Shown piece after piece: positions 18,465-26,845 of a DNA stretch of 64,000 nt. The stretch is taken from the NCBI GenBank assembly GCA_016716275.1, contig JADJWR010000003.1:248001-312000 (forward strand). The letters are read 5' to 3'. Every line of letters starts with the position of its first letter. Positions within the stretch are counted from its first letter, which is position 1. A model generated the notes under the pieces. That model saw nothing but the letters and a program-made list of their open reading frames with translations, ran no database searches and was not told the origin of the DNA. This DNA comes from Burkholderiales bacterium (GTDB taxonomy: Bacteria; Pseudomonadota; Gammaproteobacteria; Burkholderiales; Burkholderiaceae_F). The position numbers and the translations under genes were made by a program.

Positions 18465-18910
18465 GCGCCTCGCCCGCCCGTCTTGCCAGCCGATCTGTGG
18501 CCGAAGAATCGGTCGACCTGCTGCGTCGGCGAGGCGGCGCCTGCCGGCCGGCGCAGCTTGCGCAGGTTGTGCCAAAGCAGCACGGCACCGAGGATGACCA
18601 GCGGGATGCCGCCTTCGGCAAGCAGCCCGAAGGCGATCAGCGCCGCGCCGATGAAGGCGCCGATCATCGCGCCGCGGCTCGGCGCGGCACCGTCGCTGCC
18701 CTGCGTCTTCAGTTGCTGCAGCACGCGCTGCGCCTCGGCGGCCGACAGGGTGCGCGTGCCGGCGTCGGCGGCTGCATCGCTGATTGCCTTGCTGCCGGTG
18801 GCCAGGTGCGGCAGCCTGTGCGGCTGCAATGCGCGGGCGAGCTGCTCGCGCTCGATCTGTTCGACGTAAGCGACGAAGTCGCCGTGCGGGGGTTCGCGCG
18901 CGTCGAGCAC
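18461..18910 (-). CDS. small membrane protein of unknown function between coaBC and dut
   Basis: 149 residues if the GTG at 18910 is the start. The CTG overlapping the coaBC stop (CTGA) is an alternative. The first 75 residues are hydrophilic and helical (FVAYVEQIEREQLARALQ, LSAAEAQRVLQQLKTQ). Residues about 80-115 form two hydrophobic segments (AMIGAFIGAALIAFGLLAEG, GIPLVILGAVLLWHNL), followed by a basic tail. Its stop overlaps the dut ATG as ATGA and its start follows the coaBC stop within nine bases, which argues for a real co-translated gene. I recognise no family. Confidence 0.68.
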   Translation of the reverse strand: MLDAREPPHGDFVAYVEQIEREQLARALQPHRLPHLATGSKAISDAAADAGTRTLSAAEAQRVLQQLKTQGSDGAAPSRGAMIGAFIGAALIAFGLLAEGGIPLVILGAVLLWHNLRKLRRPAGAASPTQQVDRFFGHRSAGKTGGRGA

Positions 18911-18918
18911 GACAGTGC

Positions 18919-20127
18919 TCAGGCGAGAAGCTGCGCGATGGCGGCGACGATCTGGCGCGCCTGCGCGAGCTTCGGCGCCCGCGGCAGCGCGCGCACGCCG
19001 CCGGCGTCGATCAGGTGAACCTCCGCCTCGTCGCTCGCCAGCGCATCCTGCGCCTGGTTGGCGACGATCATCGCCACGCGCTTGGCAGCACGCTTCGCCT
19101 GCCCGTTGGCAACGACGTTCTCGCTCTCGGCCGCAAAGCCCACCGTCAGCGGCCCGCCCGGCATCGCCGCCACGGCGGCGAGGATGTCGGGGTTGGCTTC
19201 GAACTGCAGTGCCGGCGGGCCGGCGTCGGCGTTCTTCTTCAGCTTCCGCGGGCTGGTGTTGACCACCCGCCAGTCGGCCACGGCGGCCACGCCGACGAAC
19301 ACGTCGGCACGATTCGCGTAACCCATCACCGCGTCGTACATCTCGCGCGCCGTCACCACGTCGATGCGGCGCACGCCGCGCGGCGTCGACAGGCCGCTCG
19401 GGCCGGCGACCAGCGTCACCCTGGCACCGGCCTCGCGCGCCGCGCGGGCGAGCGCAAAGCCCATCTTGCCGGAGGACAGGTTGCTGATGCCGCGCACCGG
19501 GTCGATCGGCTCGAAGGTCGGCCCGGCGGTGATCAGCACGCGCCGCTCGGCAAGCAGCTTCGGCTGGAAGAAGGCGATCAGGTCTTCCAGAAGTTCGTGC
19601 GGCTCGAGCATGCGGCCGGCGCCGGTTTCGCCGCAGGCCTGGTTGCCGCTGGCCGGCCCGAGCAGCTCGACGCCGTCGCCGCGGATCGTCGCCAGGTTGC
19701 GCTGGGTGGCCGGGTTGTTCCACATCTCGACGTTCATCGCCGGCGCCACCAGCAGCGGGCAGGGCGGCGCGAGGCGGCGGGCGAGCGCCAGCGTCGACAG
19801 CAGGTCGTCGGCGAGGCCGTGCGCCAGCTTGGCGATGAAATTGGCGGTGCACGGCGCGATCAGCAGCGCGTCGGCGTCTCGCGTCAGGTCGATGTGCGGC
19901 ATCGCGTTGGCGACCCGCGCTCCTTCGGCGCCCCACTGGTCGGTGGCGACCGGCTGGCCGCTGAGCGCCTGCATGGTGGTCGGCGTCACGAACTCCTGCG
20001 CCGCGCGGCTCATCACCACCCGCACTGTCGCGCCTTCGTCCTGAACGCGGCGCACCAGTTCACAGACCTTGTAGGCGGCGATGCCGCCGGTCATGCCGAT
20101 GACCAGTCGCTTGCCTTGAAGGTTCAT
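18919..20127 (-). CDS. coaBC: bifunctional phosphopantothenoylcysteine decarboxylase / phosphopantothenate-cysteine ligase
   Basis: Two consecutive steps of CoA synthesis. 402 residues. The N-terminal flavin decarboxylase (CoaC, 1-185) shows GMTGGIAAYKVCELVR, the PAMNVEMWNN motif and the GNQACGETGAGRM substrate flap with its catalytic cysteine. The C-terminal ligase (CoaB) shows LITAGPTFEPIDPVRGISNLSSGKMG and the K-x-K-K segment LKKNADAG. Same-strand neighbours: lspA-ileS upstream, the small membrane protein and dut downstream. Confidence 0.97.
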   Translation of the reverse strand: MNLQGKRLVIGMTGGIAAYKVCELVRRVQDEGATVRVVMSRAAQEFVTPTTMQALSGQPVATDQWGAEGARVANAMPHIDLTRDADALLIAPCTANFIAKLAHGLADDLLSTLALARRLAPPCPLLVAPAMNVEMWNNPATQRNLATIRGDGVELLGPASGNQACGETGAGRMLEPHELLEDLIAFFQPKLLAERRVLITAGPTFEPIDPVRGISNLSSGKMGFALARAAREAGARVTLVAGPSGLSTPRGVRRIDVVTAREMYDAVMGYANRADVFVGVAAVADWRVVNTSPRKLKKNADAGPPALQFEANPDILAAVAAMPGGPLTVGFAAESENVVANGQAKRAAKRVAMIVANQAQDALASDEAEVHLIDAGGVRALPRAPKLAQARQIVAAIAQLLA

Positions 20128-20260
20128 CTGCCAGATGGGCGGCGCGCCGAGAAGACGAGATCGTCCGTGGGCTCGGACGACTGCGGCTCAGTATATCCAC
20201 GGCGCAGTTCGAGGCCCTCCCCGAAGCGGCCGGCTTCCGTCGCCCGACGAATTGCCGCGC

Positions 20261-20761
20261 TCATTTCGAGCGACGCACCCGCAGCAGCTCGTCGACGATC
20301 AGCAGGGCGGCGCCGCAGACGATCGCCGAGTCGGCGACGTTGAAGGCCGGCCAGTGCCAGCCGCGCCAGTGCAAATCGAGGAAGTCGATCACGTGGCCGT
20401 AGGCGATGCGGTCGATCACGTTGCCGATCGCGCCGCCGAGGATCAGGGCGAGCGCCAGCGAGAAGAGTTTCTGCGTGCCGTGCCGGGCCAGCAGGTAGAC
20501 GATCGACAGCGAGGCGACGATGGCGATCGTGGTCAGGAAGTGCTTCTGCCAGCCGGACGCGCCGGCGAGGAAGGAAAAGGCAGCTCCCTTGTTGTACGTC
20601 AGCACCAGGTTGAAGAAGGGCGTGACCGGGCGCACGTCGCCGTAGTCGAAGATGCGCTCGATCGTCAGCTTGGTGGCCTGGTCGACGAGGACGACGAGCG
20701 CCGCCAGGCCGAGCCACGGAGCGAGTTTCTGCCCCCAGTTCCTGCTGGTGCCGAAGCCCAT
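20261..20761 (-). CDS. lspA: lipoprotein signal peptidase
   Basis: Inner-membrane aspartic protease that removes signal peptides from diacylglyceryl-prolipoproteins. 166 residues, four hydrophobic helices. Catalytic aspartates are D117 (GGAIGNVIDRIAYGHVIDF) and D144 (FNVADSAI); DQATK near 27-31 is also conserved. The ATG at 20761 overlaps the last base of the ileS stop (TGATG), the classical ileS-lspA coupling. Confidence 0.97.
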   Translation of the reverse strand: MGFGTSRNWGQKLAPWLGLAALVVLVDQATKLTIERIFDYGDVRPVTPFFNLVLTYNKGAAFSFLAGASGWQKHFLTTIAIVASLSIVYLLARHGTQKLFSLALALILGGAIGNVIDRIAYGHVIDFLDLHWRGWHWPAFNVADSAIVCGAALLIVDELLRVRRSK

Positions 20762-23655
20762 CAGGCGGCGTTCCTCGACTCGCCGCCGCCGAACAGGTTC
20801 TCGAGACAGCGACCGCACAGCGTCGGGTGCTCGCGGTAGGTGCCGACATCGGCCCGCCAGTGCCAGCAGCGGTCGCACTTGGCGTGTGGCGAGGGCGTGA
20901 CGACGATCTTCTCGTCGGCCTCGCCGGCCGCCGGGTGCAGCGTCGCGCGGCTGGTGATGGTGACGAAGCGCAGGTCCTCGCCCAGCGTGGCGAGCAGCGC
21001 GTGCCGGTCGCCGGCGAGCGTGAGATCGAGCTCGGCCTGCAGCGACGAGCCGATCCTGCCGGCCTCGCGCTGCGCCTCGATCGCCCTGAGCACGTCGCCG
21101 CGCACCGCGCGCACGCGCTCCCACTTGGCGAGCAGCGCCTCGTGGCCGGCCACGCCCGGCAGCTCGTGATACAGCTCGCTGAAGATCGTGCCGCTCGCAT
21201 TCGGGGAGAACACGGCGAACGCCTCCTCGGCGGTGAAGCTGAGGAACGGCGCCATGATGCGCAGCAGGCTGGCGGTCACGTGCCACAGCGCGGTCTGCGC
21301 CGAGCGGCGTGCGCGCGAGTCGGTGGCGGTCGTGTACAGCCGGTCCTTGAGGATGTCGAGGTAGAAGGCGCCGAGATCCTCCGAGCAGAAGGTCTGCAGC
21401 CGGGCGATCACCGGATGGAACTCGTAGCGGGCGCAGTAGTCGAGCGCCTCGCTCTGCATCTGCGCGGTCAGTGCCAGCGCGTAGCGGTCGATCTCCAGCA
21501 TCTCGTCCACCGGCACCGCATCGCGGGCGATGTCGAAATCGCTGGTGTTGGCGAGCAGGAAGCGCAGCGTGTTGCGGATCCGCCGGTAGCTCTCGACCAC
21601 CCGCTTGAGGATCTCGTCGCCGATCGACATCTCGCCGGAATAATCGGTCGCCGCCACCCACAGCCGCATGATCTCGGCGCCCATCTTCTGTGCCAGCTCG
21701 GCCGGGTCGATGCCGTTGCCGAGCGACTTGCTCATCTTGCGCCCCTGCGCATCGACGACGAAGCCGTGCGTCAGCAGCCCCTTGTACGGCGCCCGCCCGT
21801 CGATCGCCGCGCCGATCAGCAGCGACGAGTGGAACCAGCCGCGGTGCTGGTCCGAGCCTTCGAGGTAGAGGTCGGCCGGGTAGGCCAGCTCGGCTGCATG
21901 CGAGCCGCGCATCACCGTGCGGTGGGTCGAGCCGGAGTCGAACCAGACGTCGAGAATGTCGTTGGCCTTTTCGTACTCGGCCGCTTCGGCCGCCGGCAGG
22001 AAATCGGCCGCGCTGGCGCGGCTCCATGCCTCGACGCCGTCTTGCTCGACCTTCTGTGCCGCAAGCTCGAGAAGCTCCAGCGTGCGCGGATGCAGCTCGC
22101 CGGTCGCCTTGTGGGTGAAGAACGGCAGCGGCACGCCCCAGTTGCGCTGGCGCGAGATGCACCAGTCGGGCCGGTTGGCGATCATGCCGTGCAGCCGCGC
22201 CTTGCCCCACGCCGGGAAGAACGCGGTCGCCTCGATGGCGCGCAGCGCGGTCTGCCGCAGCGTCTCGCCGACCGTTTCCTGCTGCATCAGGCCCGCCGTC
22301 TCGCGGGTCGCGCCGTCCATGCGGACGAACCACTGCGAGGCGGCGCGGTAGATCAGCGGCGACTTGTGCCGCCAGCAGTGCATGTAGCTGTGCACCTGCT
22401 GCTCGGCGTGCAGCAGGCTGCCCGCCACGCGCAGCGCGTCGACCACCCTGGGGTTGGCGTCCCAGATCTTCATGCCGCCGAACAGCGGAAAGTCGGCCGC
22501 GTATGCGCCGTCGCCCTGCACCGGGTTGAGGATCTCGTCGTTGCTCATGCCGTATGACTTGCACGAGTCGAAGTCCTCGACGCCGTAGGCGGGAGACGAA
22601 TGGACGATGCCGGTGCCGGCGTCGTCGGTCACGTAGGTGCCGAGGTAGACAGGCGAGTCGCGCTCGTAGCCGCGGTCGAGGCTCGCCAGCGGATGGCGGA
22701 AGCGCACCTTCTCCAGCCTCTGGCCGTCGCAGGTGGCGATCACGCGGCCTTTCAGGCCGTAGCGCTGCAGGCAGGACTCGACGAGCCGATCGGCGAGGAT
22801 CAGCAGTCGGTCGCCGCAGTCGACCAGCGCATAGGTGAACTCCGGATGGAAGTTCAGCGCCTGGTTGGCTGGAATGGTCCACGGGGTGGTGGTCCAGATC
22901 ACGGTGGCGGTCGGCTTGCCGAGCGCCGCCACGCCGAAACGCTCGGCGACACGCGATTGCTCCTCGCGGGCCAGCGGAAAGGCGACGTCGATCGCCGGCG
23001 ACTTCTTGTCGATGTACTCGACCTCCGCCTCGGCCAGCGCCGAGTTGCAGTCGAAGCACCAGTTCACCGGCTTCAGTCCGCGGTAGACGAAGCCGCGCTC
23101 CATCATCCGGCCCAGCGTGCGGATCTCGTCGGCCTCGGCCTTGAAGGTCATCGTCCGGTACGGGTTGCCCCAGTCGCCGAGCACGCCGAGCCGCCTGAAG
23201 CCCTTCATCTGGATGGCGATCTGCTCGGTGGCGTGCGCGCGCGCTCTTGCCTGCACCTCGGCGCGCGGCAGGCTCTTGCCGAACTTCTTCTCGATGTGGA
23301 TTTCAATTGGCATGCCGTGGCAGTCCCAGCCCGGCACGTACACCGCGTCGAAGCCGGCCATCGAGCGCGTCTTGACGACGATGTCCTTGAGGATCTTGTT
23401 GACGGCGGTGCCGAGGTGGATCTCGCTGTTGGCGTAGGGCGGACCGTCGTGCAGGATGAACTTCGGCGCCCCCTTGCGGGCGGCGCGGATGGCGCCATAG
23501 ACGTCGCGCTTGTCCCAGTCGGCGACCCAGCCGGGCTCGCGCTTCGGCAGGTCGCCGCGCATCGGAAACGGCGTCTCGGGCAGGTTCAGCGGGTACTTCT
23601 TGCTGGCGGGGTCCGCGAGCGGCTTGCCCCTGGACGGCTTGTCGGCGTCAGCCAT
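20761..23655 (-). CDS. ileS: isoleucyl-tRNA synthetase
   Basis: Charges tRNA-Ile in the cytoplasm. 964 residues, bacterial class I enzyme. The HIGH-type motif is in PPYANSEIHLGTAVNK near residue 70, the CP1 editing domain follows (TTTPWTIPANQALNFHP), and KMSKS lies near residue 640 (AQGRKMSKSLGN). The C-terminus carries the zinc-binding cysteine pairs CDRCWHWR and CGRCLENLF. It is immediately followed by lspA and preceded by ribF, the standard ribF-ileS-lspA order. Confidence 0.98.
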   Translation of the reverse strand: MADADKPSRGKPLADPASKKYPLNLPETPFPMRGDLPKREPGWVADWDKRDVYGAIRAARKGAPKFILHDGPPYANSEIHLGTAVNKILKDIVVKTRSMAGFDAVYVPGWDCHGMPIEIHIEKKFGKSLPRAEVQARARAHATEQIAIQMKGFRRLGVLGDWGNPYRTMTFKAEADEIRTLGRMMERGFVYRGLKPVNWCFDCNSALAEAEVEYIDKKSPAIDVAFPLAREEQSRVAERFGVAALGKPTATVIWTTTPWTIPANQALNFHPEFTYALVDCGDRLLILADRLVESCLQRYGLKGRVIATCDGQRLEKVRFRHPLASLDRGYERDSPVYLGTYVTDDAGTGIVHSSPAYGVEDFDSCKSYGMSNDEILNPVQGDGAYAADFPLFGGMKIWDANPRVVDALRVAGSLLHAEQQVHSYMHCWRHKSPLIYRAASQWFVRMDGATRETAGLMQQETVGETLRQTALRAIEATAFFPAWGKARLHGMIANRPDWCISRQRNWGVPLPFFTHKATGELHPRTLELLELAAQKVEQDGVEAWSRASAADFLPAAEAAEYEKANDILDVWFDSGSTHRTVMRGSHAAELAYPADLYLEGSDQHRGWFHSSLLIGAAIDGRAPYKGLLTHGFVVDAQGRKMSKSLGNGIDPAELAQKMGAEIMRLWVAATDYSGEMSIGDEILKRVVESYRRIRNTLRFLLANTSDFDIARDAVPVDEMLEIDRYALALTAQMQSEALDYCARYEFHPVIARLQTFCSEDLGAFYLDILKDRLYTTATDSRARRSAQTALWHVTASLLRIMAPFLSFTAEEAFAVFSPNASGTIFSELYHELPGVAGHEALLAKWERVRAVRGDVLRAIEAQREAGRIGSSLQAELDLTLAGDRHALLATLGEDLRFVTITSRATLHPAAGEADEKIVVTPSPHAKCDRCWHWRADVGTYREHPTLCGRCLENLFGGGESRNAA

Positions 23656-23745
23656 TCGATCTCCTTGGCCCCCTCGGGCTCCGCAAGGTCTGTCGGGAGC
23701 CGCGGATTCTAAGGACAGCGAGCGCCGTCGCGGCGCGGCAGTCCA

Positions 23746-24687
23746 TCAGTCGGCCGGGCCGACCGCGGTGAGCAGCGCGCGGGCGGCGGCGGCATCCTGG
23801 CGGATCGCCGCCGACAGCGCGCTCAGCGACTCGTACCTGGCTTCCTCACGCAGCTTGTGCACCAGTTCGACGCGCACCAGCCGGCCGTAGACGTCCCGCG
23901 CGAAGTCGAACAGATGCACCTCGAGCAGCCAGCGGCCGGTGTCGTCCACCGTCGGGCGCAAGCCGATGCTGGCCACGCCGGGGCGGGCACGGTCGCCGAG
24001 TCCGTGCACCTTGACCGCGTAGATGCCGCGGGCGGCCGGCCGCCGGTGCGCAAGTCGCAGGTTCAGCGTCGGAAAGCCGATCTCGCGACCGAGCTTGCGA
24101 CCGTGCAGCACACGGCCGGAGATCGCGTAGGGCCGGCCGAGCAGCGCTGCCGCATGGGCGAGGTTGCCGGCCGCCAGCGCCTCGCGCACCTCGGAGCTGG
24201 ACACCCGCACGCCGTGCTCGTGGACGGTGGCCAGTTGCTCGACCGCGTAGCCATGGTGCGCGGCACGGCTGCGCAGCAGCTCCACATCGCCGGCACGGCG
24301 CGCGCCGAAGCGGAAGTCATCGCCGACCAGCAGGCAGCGCGTGTCGAGGCCGGCAACCAGCACGTCGCTGATGAACCGCTCGGGCGCAAGCGAGGCAAAG
24401 CGGCGGTTGAAGTGCTGGATGAAAACCCGTTCGACGCCGTTGGCCGCCAGCGCCTCGATCTTGTCGCGGATGTTGGCCACCCGCGCCGGTGCGGCGTCCG
24501 GCGCGAACAGTTCGCGCGGGTGTGGCTCGAAAGTCATCACCGCCGGGCTCAGGCGGTGCCGGCGCGCAGCCGCGACCAGTTGCGCCAGCAGCGCCTGGTG
24601 GCCGCGGTGAACGCCGTCGAAATTGCCGATCGCCAGCGCCACCGGCACGCGATCGCCGCTGCGCGCGATGCCGCGAAAGATCTTCAT
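23746..24687 (-). CDS. ribF: bifunctional riboflavin kinase / FMN adenylyltransferase
   Basis: Makes FMN and FAD from riboflavin. 313 residues from MKIFRGIARSGDRVPVALAI. The N-terminal adenylyltransferase has IGNFDGVHRGHQALL and MTFEPHPRELF, with VSSSEVREAL at its end. The C-terminal riboflavin kinase has GRKLGREIGFPTLNL and GVASIGLRPTV. It heads the ribF-ileS-lspA run, with a perfect TATAAT 22 bases upstream, and is divergent from purN. Confidence 0.97.
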   Translation of the reverse strand: MKIFRGIARSGDRVPVALAIGNFDGVHRGHQALLAQLVAAARRHRLSPAVMTFEPHPRELFAPDAAPARVANIRDKIEALAANGVERVFIQHFNRRFASLAPERFISDVLVAGLDTRCLLVGDDFRFGARRAGDVELLRSRAAHHGYAVEQLATVHEHGVRVSSSEVREALAAGNLAHAAALLGRPYAISGRVLHGRKLGREIGFPTLNLRLAHRRPAARGIYAVKVHGLGDRARPGVASIGLRPTVDDTGRWLLEVHLFDFARDVYGRLVRVELVHKLREEARYESLSALSAAIRQDAAAARALLTAVGPAD

Positions 24688-24709
24688 GGGTCGGGATGCC
24701 GAACGGGCG

Positions 24710-24715
24710 ATTATA
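24710..24715 (-). promoter_or_regulatory. -10 box for ribF
   Basis: A perfect TATAAT on the minus strand (24715-24710), 22 bases before the ribF start. The -35 region is not recognisable. Confidence 0.45.
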
Positions 24716-24770
24716 CGAACCGCCTCTCGCCCGACGCCGGCCGACGGGCGTGCGCCTGCAGGCCGGCGCG

Positions 24771-24776
24771 TAGAAT
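24771..24776 (+). promoter_or_regulatory. -10 box close to purN (leaderless start?)
   Basis: TAGAAT ends nine bases before the purN ATG, so the predicted transcript would start two to four bases before the start codon. No ribosome-binding sequence is present in that space. Confidence 0.4.
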
Positions 24777-24785
24777 TCCCGCCGC

Positions 24786-25433
24786 ATGAAACGCATCGTC
24801 TGCCTGATCTCCGGGCGAGGCAGCAATCTCGAATCCATCCTGAACACCGCCGAATCGGAGCGCTGGGCGACCGAGGTGCCGGCACGGGTGGTCGCGGTGA
24901 TCAGCAACCGGGCCGACGCCGCCGGGCTGGCCGTGGCCGCGGCGCACGGTGTGCCGACCTCGGTCATCGAGCAACAGCGTTTCGCGTCGCGCGAGGCGTT
25001 CGATGCACGGCTTGCCGACGCGATCGAAGCGCACCAGCCCGACGTGGTCGTGCTGGCTGGATTCATGCGCGTGCTCGGCAGCGGCTTCGTCGCTCGCTTC
25101 GCCGGCCGTCTGATCAACATTCATCCGTCGCTGCTGCCGGCCTTCCCTGGGCTGGCGACGCACCGGCAGGCGCTGGCCGCCGGGGTGCGCGTCCACGGCG
25201 CCACGGTGCACTTCGTCGCCAGCGAGGTGGACGGCGGGGCCATCATCGCGCAGGCGGCCATTGCCGTGCTGGCCGACGACGGCGAGGAGTCGCTGGCGGC
25301 GCGGGTGCTGAGCCGCGAGCACCTGCTGCTGCCACGCTGCGTGCGCTGGCTCTGCGAGGGGCGGGTGGCGCTGCGCGATGGCCGGACCGTCGTCGGCGAC
25401 CTGCCGTCCGGTGCGCTGGCGCTGCTCGTATGA
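24786..25433 (+). CDS. purN: phosphoribosylglycinamide formyltransferase
   Basis: Third step of purine synthesis, transferring a formyl group from 10-formyl-THF to GAR. 215 residues. Phosphate-binding loop ISGRGSNLESIL; catalytic Asn-His-Asp set in LINIHPSLLPAFPG, VHGATVHFV and SEVDGGAII. Its stop TGA overlaps the following ATG (ATGA), coupling it to an RsmB-type methylase. Confidence 0.96.
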   Translation: MKRIVCLISGRGSNLESILNTAESERWATEVPARVVAVISNRADAAGLAVAAAHGVPTSVIEQQRFASREAFDARLADAIEAHQPDVVVLAGFMRVLGSGFVARFAGRLINIHPSLLPAFPGLATHRQALAAGVRVHGATVHFVASEVDGGAIIAQAAIAVLADDGEESLAARVLSREHLLLPRCVRWLCEGRVALRDGRTVVGDLPSGALALLV

Positions 25434-26722
25434 ACGAACTGCGCATCACCTCGCTGGTGGTCGATCACCTGGCGCAGCTGCTGGCGCAGGTGATGCGCTT
25501 CGACGGCCCGGCCGACGCGGTGATGTCGCGCTACTTCAAGCAGCACGCCAAGCTTGGCAGCCGCGATCGGTCGCTGATCGCCGAAGCCGTGTTCTTTGCG
25601 CTGCGCCGCTACGCGAGCCTGCGCTGGATGATGCAGCCGGCGAAGCCGGAGCGGGCCGCCCGCCTGGCGGCGCTGGTCACGCTGGCACGGCAGCATGGAA
25701 TCGCGGCGCTCGACGGCCGAGCGCTGCGCAATGACGAACGCGCGGTGCGGCACGCGCTGGCGATGAAGCTCGGCTCCGCGCCGCGCGCGGTGCAGTCGGA
25801 AGTGCCGAGCTGGCTGTACCAGCGCGTCAGCCGCCAATACGCGGAGGCGGATGCGCTGCTGGCCGCCCTGACCGCGCCGGCGCCGCTCGATCTGCGCGTG
25901 AACACCCAGCGGGCAAGTCGCGACGACGTGCTCGGCGAGCTGCGGGCAACGACACGGCTTCACGCGCCGCTGCATGCCGAGTCGACGCCATATTCGCCTG
26001 AGGGCATCCGCCTGACGGAAAAGCCCGGACTGACGCGGTGGCCGCTGTACCAGGATGGCAAGATCGAGGTGCAGGACGAGGGCAGCCAGTTGATCGCCCG
26101 CCTGCTCGCGCCGCGGCGCGGCGAGATGGTGGTCGACTTCTGTGCCGGCGCCGGCGGCAAGACGCTGGCGCTGGGCAGCCTGATGCGCTCCACCGGCCGC
26201 ATCTACGCCTTCGACATTCACGCCCGGCGCCTCGCTGGCCTGGGGCCGCGGCTGAAGCGCAGCGGGCTGTCGAACGTCCATCCGGCGGCGATCGCCACCG
26301 AGAACGACCTGCGGGTGAAGCGCCTGTCCGGCAAGATCGACCGGGTGCTGGTCGATGCCCCCTGCTCGGGCAGCGGCACGCTGCGGCGCAATCCCGACCT
26401 GAAGTGGCGTTTCGACGAGAAGGAGCTGGTCCGCGTCAACGAAGTGCAGCACAGGGTGCTGCGCGCGGCATCGCGGCTGGTCAAGCCGGGCGGCCGGCTC
26501 GTCTACGCCACCTGCTCGCTGCTGGCGGAAGAAAACCAGGCGGTGGTCGAGCGGTTTATCGGAGAGCAGCCGCATTTTGCCGCGGTCGCTGCAGACGAGG
26601 TGCTGCGAGCCCAGGGGATCGAGATTCCGGGGCTGGACCATTCGGCGCCGTACTTCGTCATGCTGCCGCATCTGCACGCAACTGACGGCTTCTTCGCGGC
26701 AGTGCTTCAGCGCCGGACGTAG
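25430..26722 (+). CDS. RsmB/NOP family RNA m5C methyltransferase
   Basis: 430-residue SAM-dependent RNA cytosine-C5 methyltransferase. The N-terminal 140 residues are helical and NusB/RsmB-like. The catalytic domain shows the SAM motif VVDFCAGAGGKTLALG, motif IV DAPCSGSGTLRRNPDLKWRF and the nucleophile motif VYATCSLLAEENQAVV. The target is probably rRNA (16S), but this is not the fmt-linked rsmB copy, so the exact site is open. Translationally coupled to purN. Confidence 0.9.
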   Translation: MNELRITSLVVDHLAQLLAQVMRFDGPADAVMSRYFKQHAKLGSRDRSLIAEAVFFALRRYASLRWMMQPAKPERAARLAALVTLARQHGIAALDGRALRNDERAVRHALAMKLGSAPRAVQSEVPSWLYQRVSRQYAEADALLAALTAPAPLDLRVNTQRASRDDVLGELRATTRLHAPLHAESTPYSPEGIRLTEKPGLTRWPLYQDGKIEVQDEGSQLIARLLAPRRGEMVVDFCAGAGGKTLALGSLMRSTGRIYAFDIHARRLAGLGPRLKRSGLSNVHPAAIATENDLRVKRLSGKIDRVLVDAPCSGSGTLRRNPDLKWRFDEKELVRVNEVQHRVLRAASRLVKPGGRLVYATCSLLAEENQAVVERFIGEQPHFAAVAADEVLRAQGIEIPGLDHSAPYFVMLPHLHATDGFFAAVLQRRT

Positions 26723-26784
26723 CAGGCAGGCAAGCCGGCCGCCGCCGGACAGCGGGCGGCTTCTGCCGGCCGCTCGTCCCCCGG

Positions 26785-26790
26785 TACAAT
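26785..26790 (+). promoter_or_regulatory. putative -10 box for the desaturase gene
   Basis: TACAAT, five of six matches, 55 bases before the ATG; transcription would begin near 26797, upstream of the hairpin at 26814-26833. Confidence 0.35.
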
Positions 26791-26813
26791 CGCAAGCTGT
26801 TGATTTTCCGGCC

Positions 26814-26833
26814 GGCTCCCGCGAGCGGGAGCC
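26814..26833 (+). promoter_or_regulatory. hairpin just before the ribosome site of the desaturase mRNA
   Basis: GGCTCCCGC (26814-26822) pairs perfectly with GCGGGAGCC (26825-26833), closing three bases before the GGGGG (26837-26841) that serves as ribosome site. Position suggests translational control; a leftover terminator is less likely because no T run follows. Confidence 0.45.
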
Positions 26834-26845
26834 CTTGGGGGTGCA

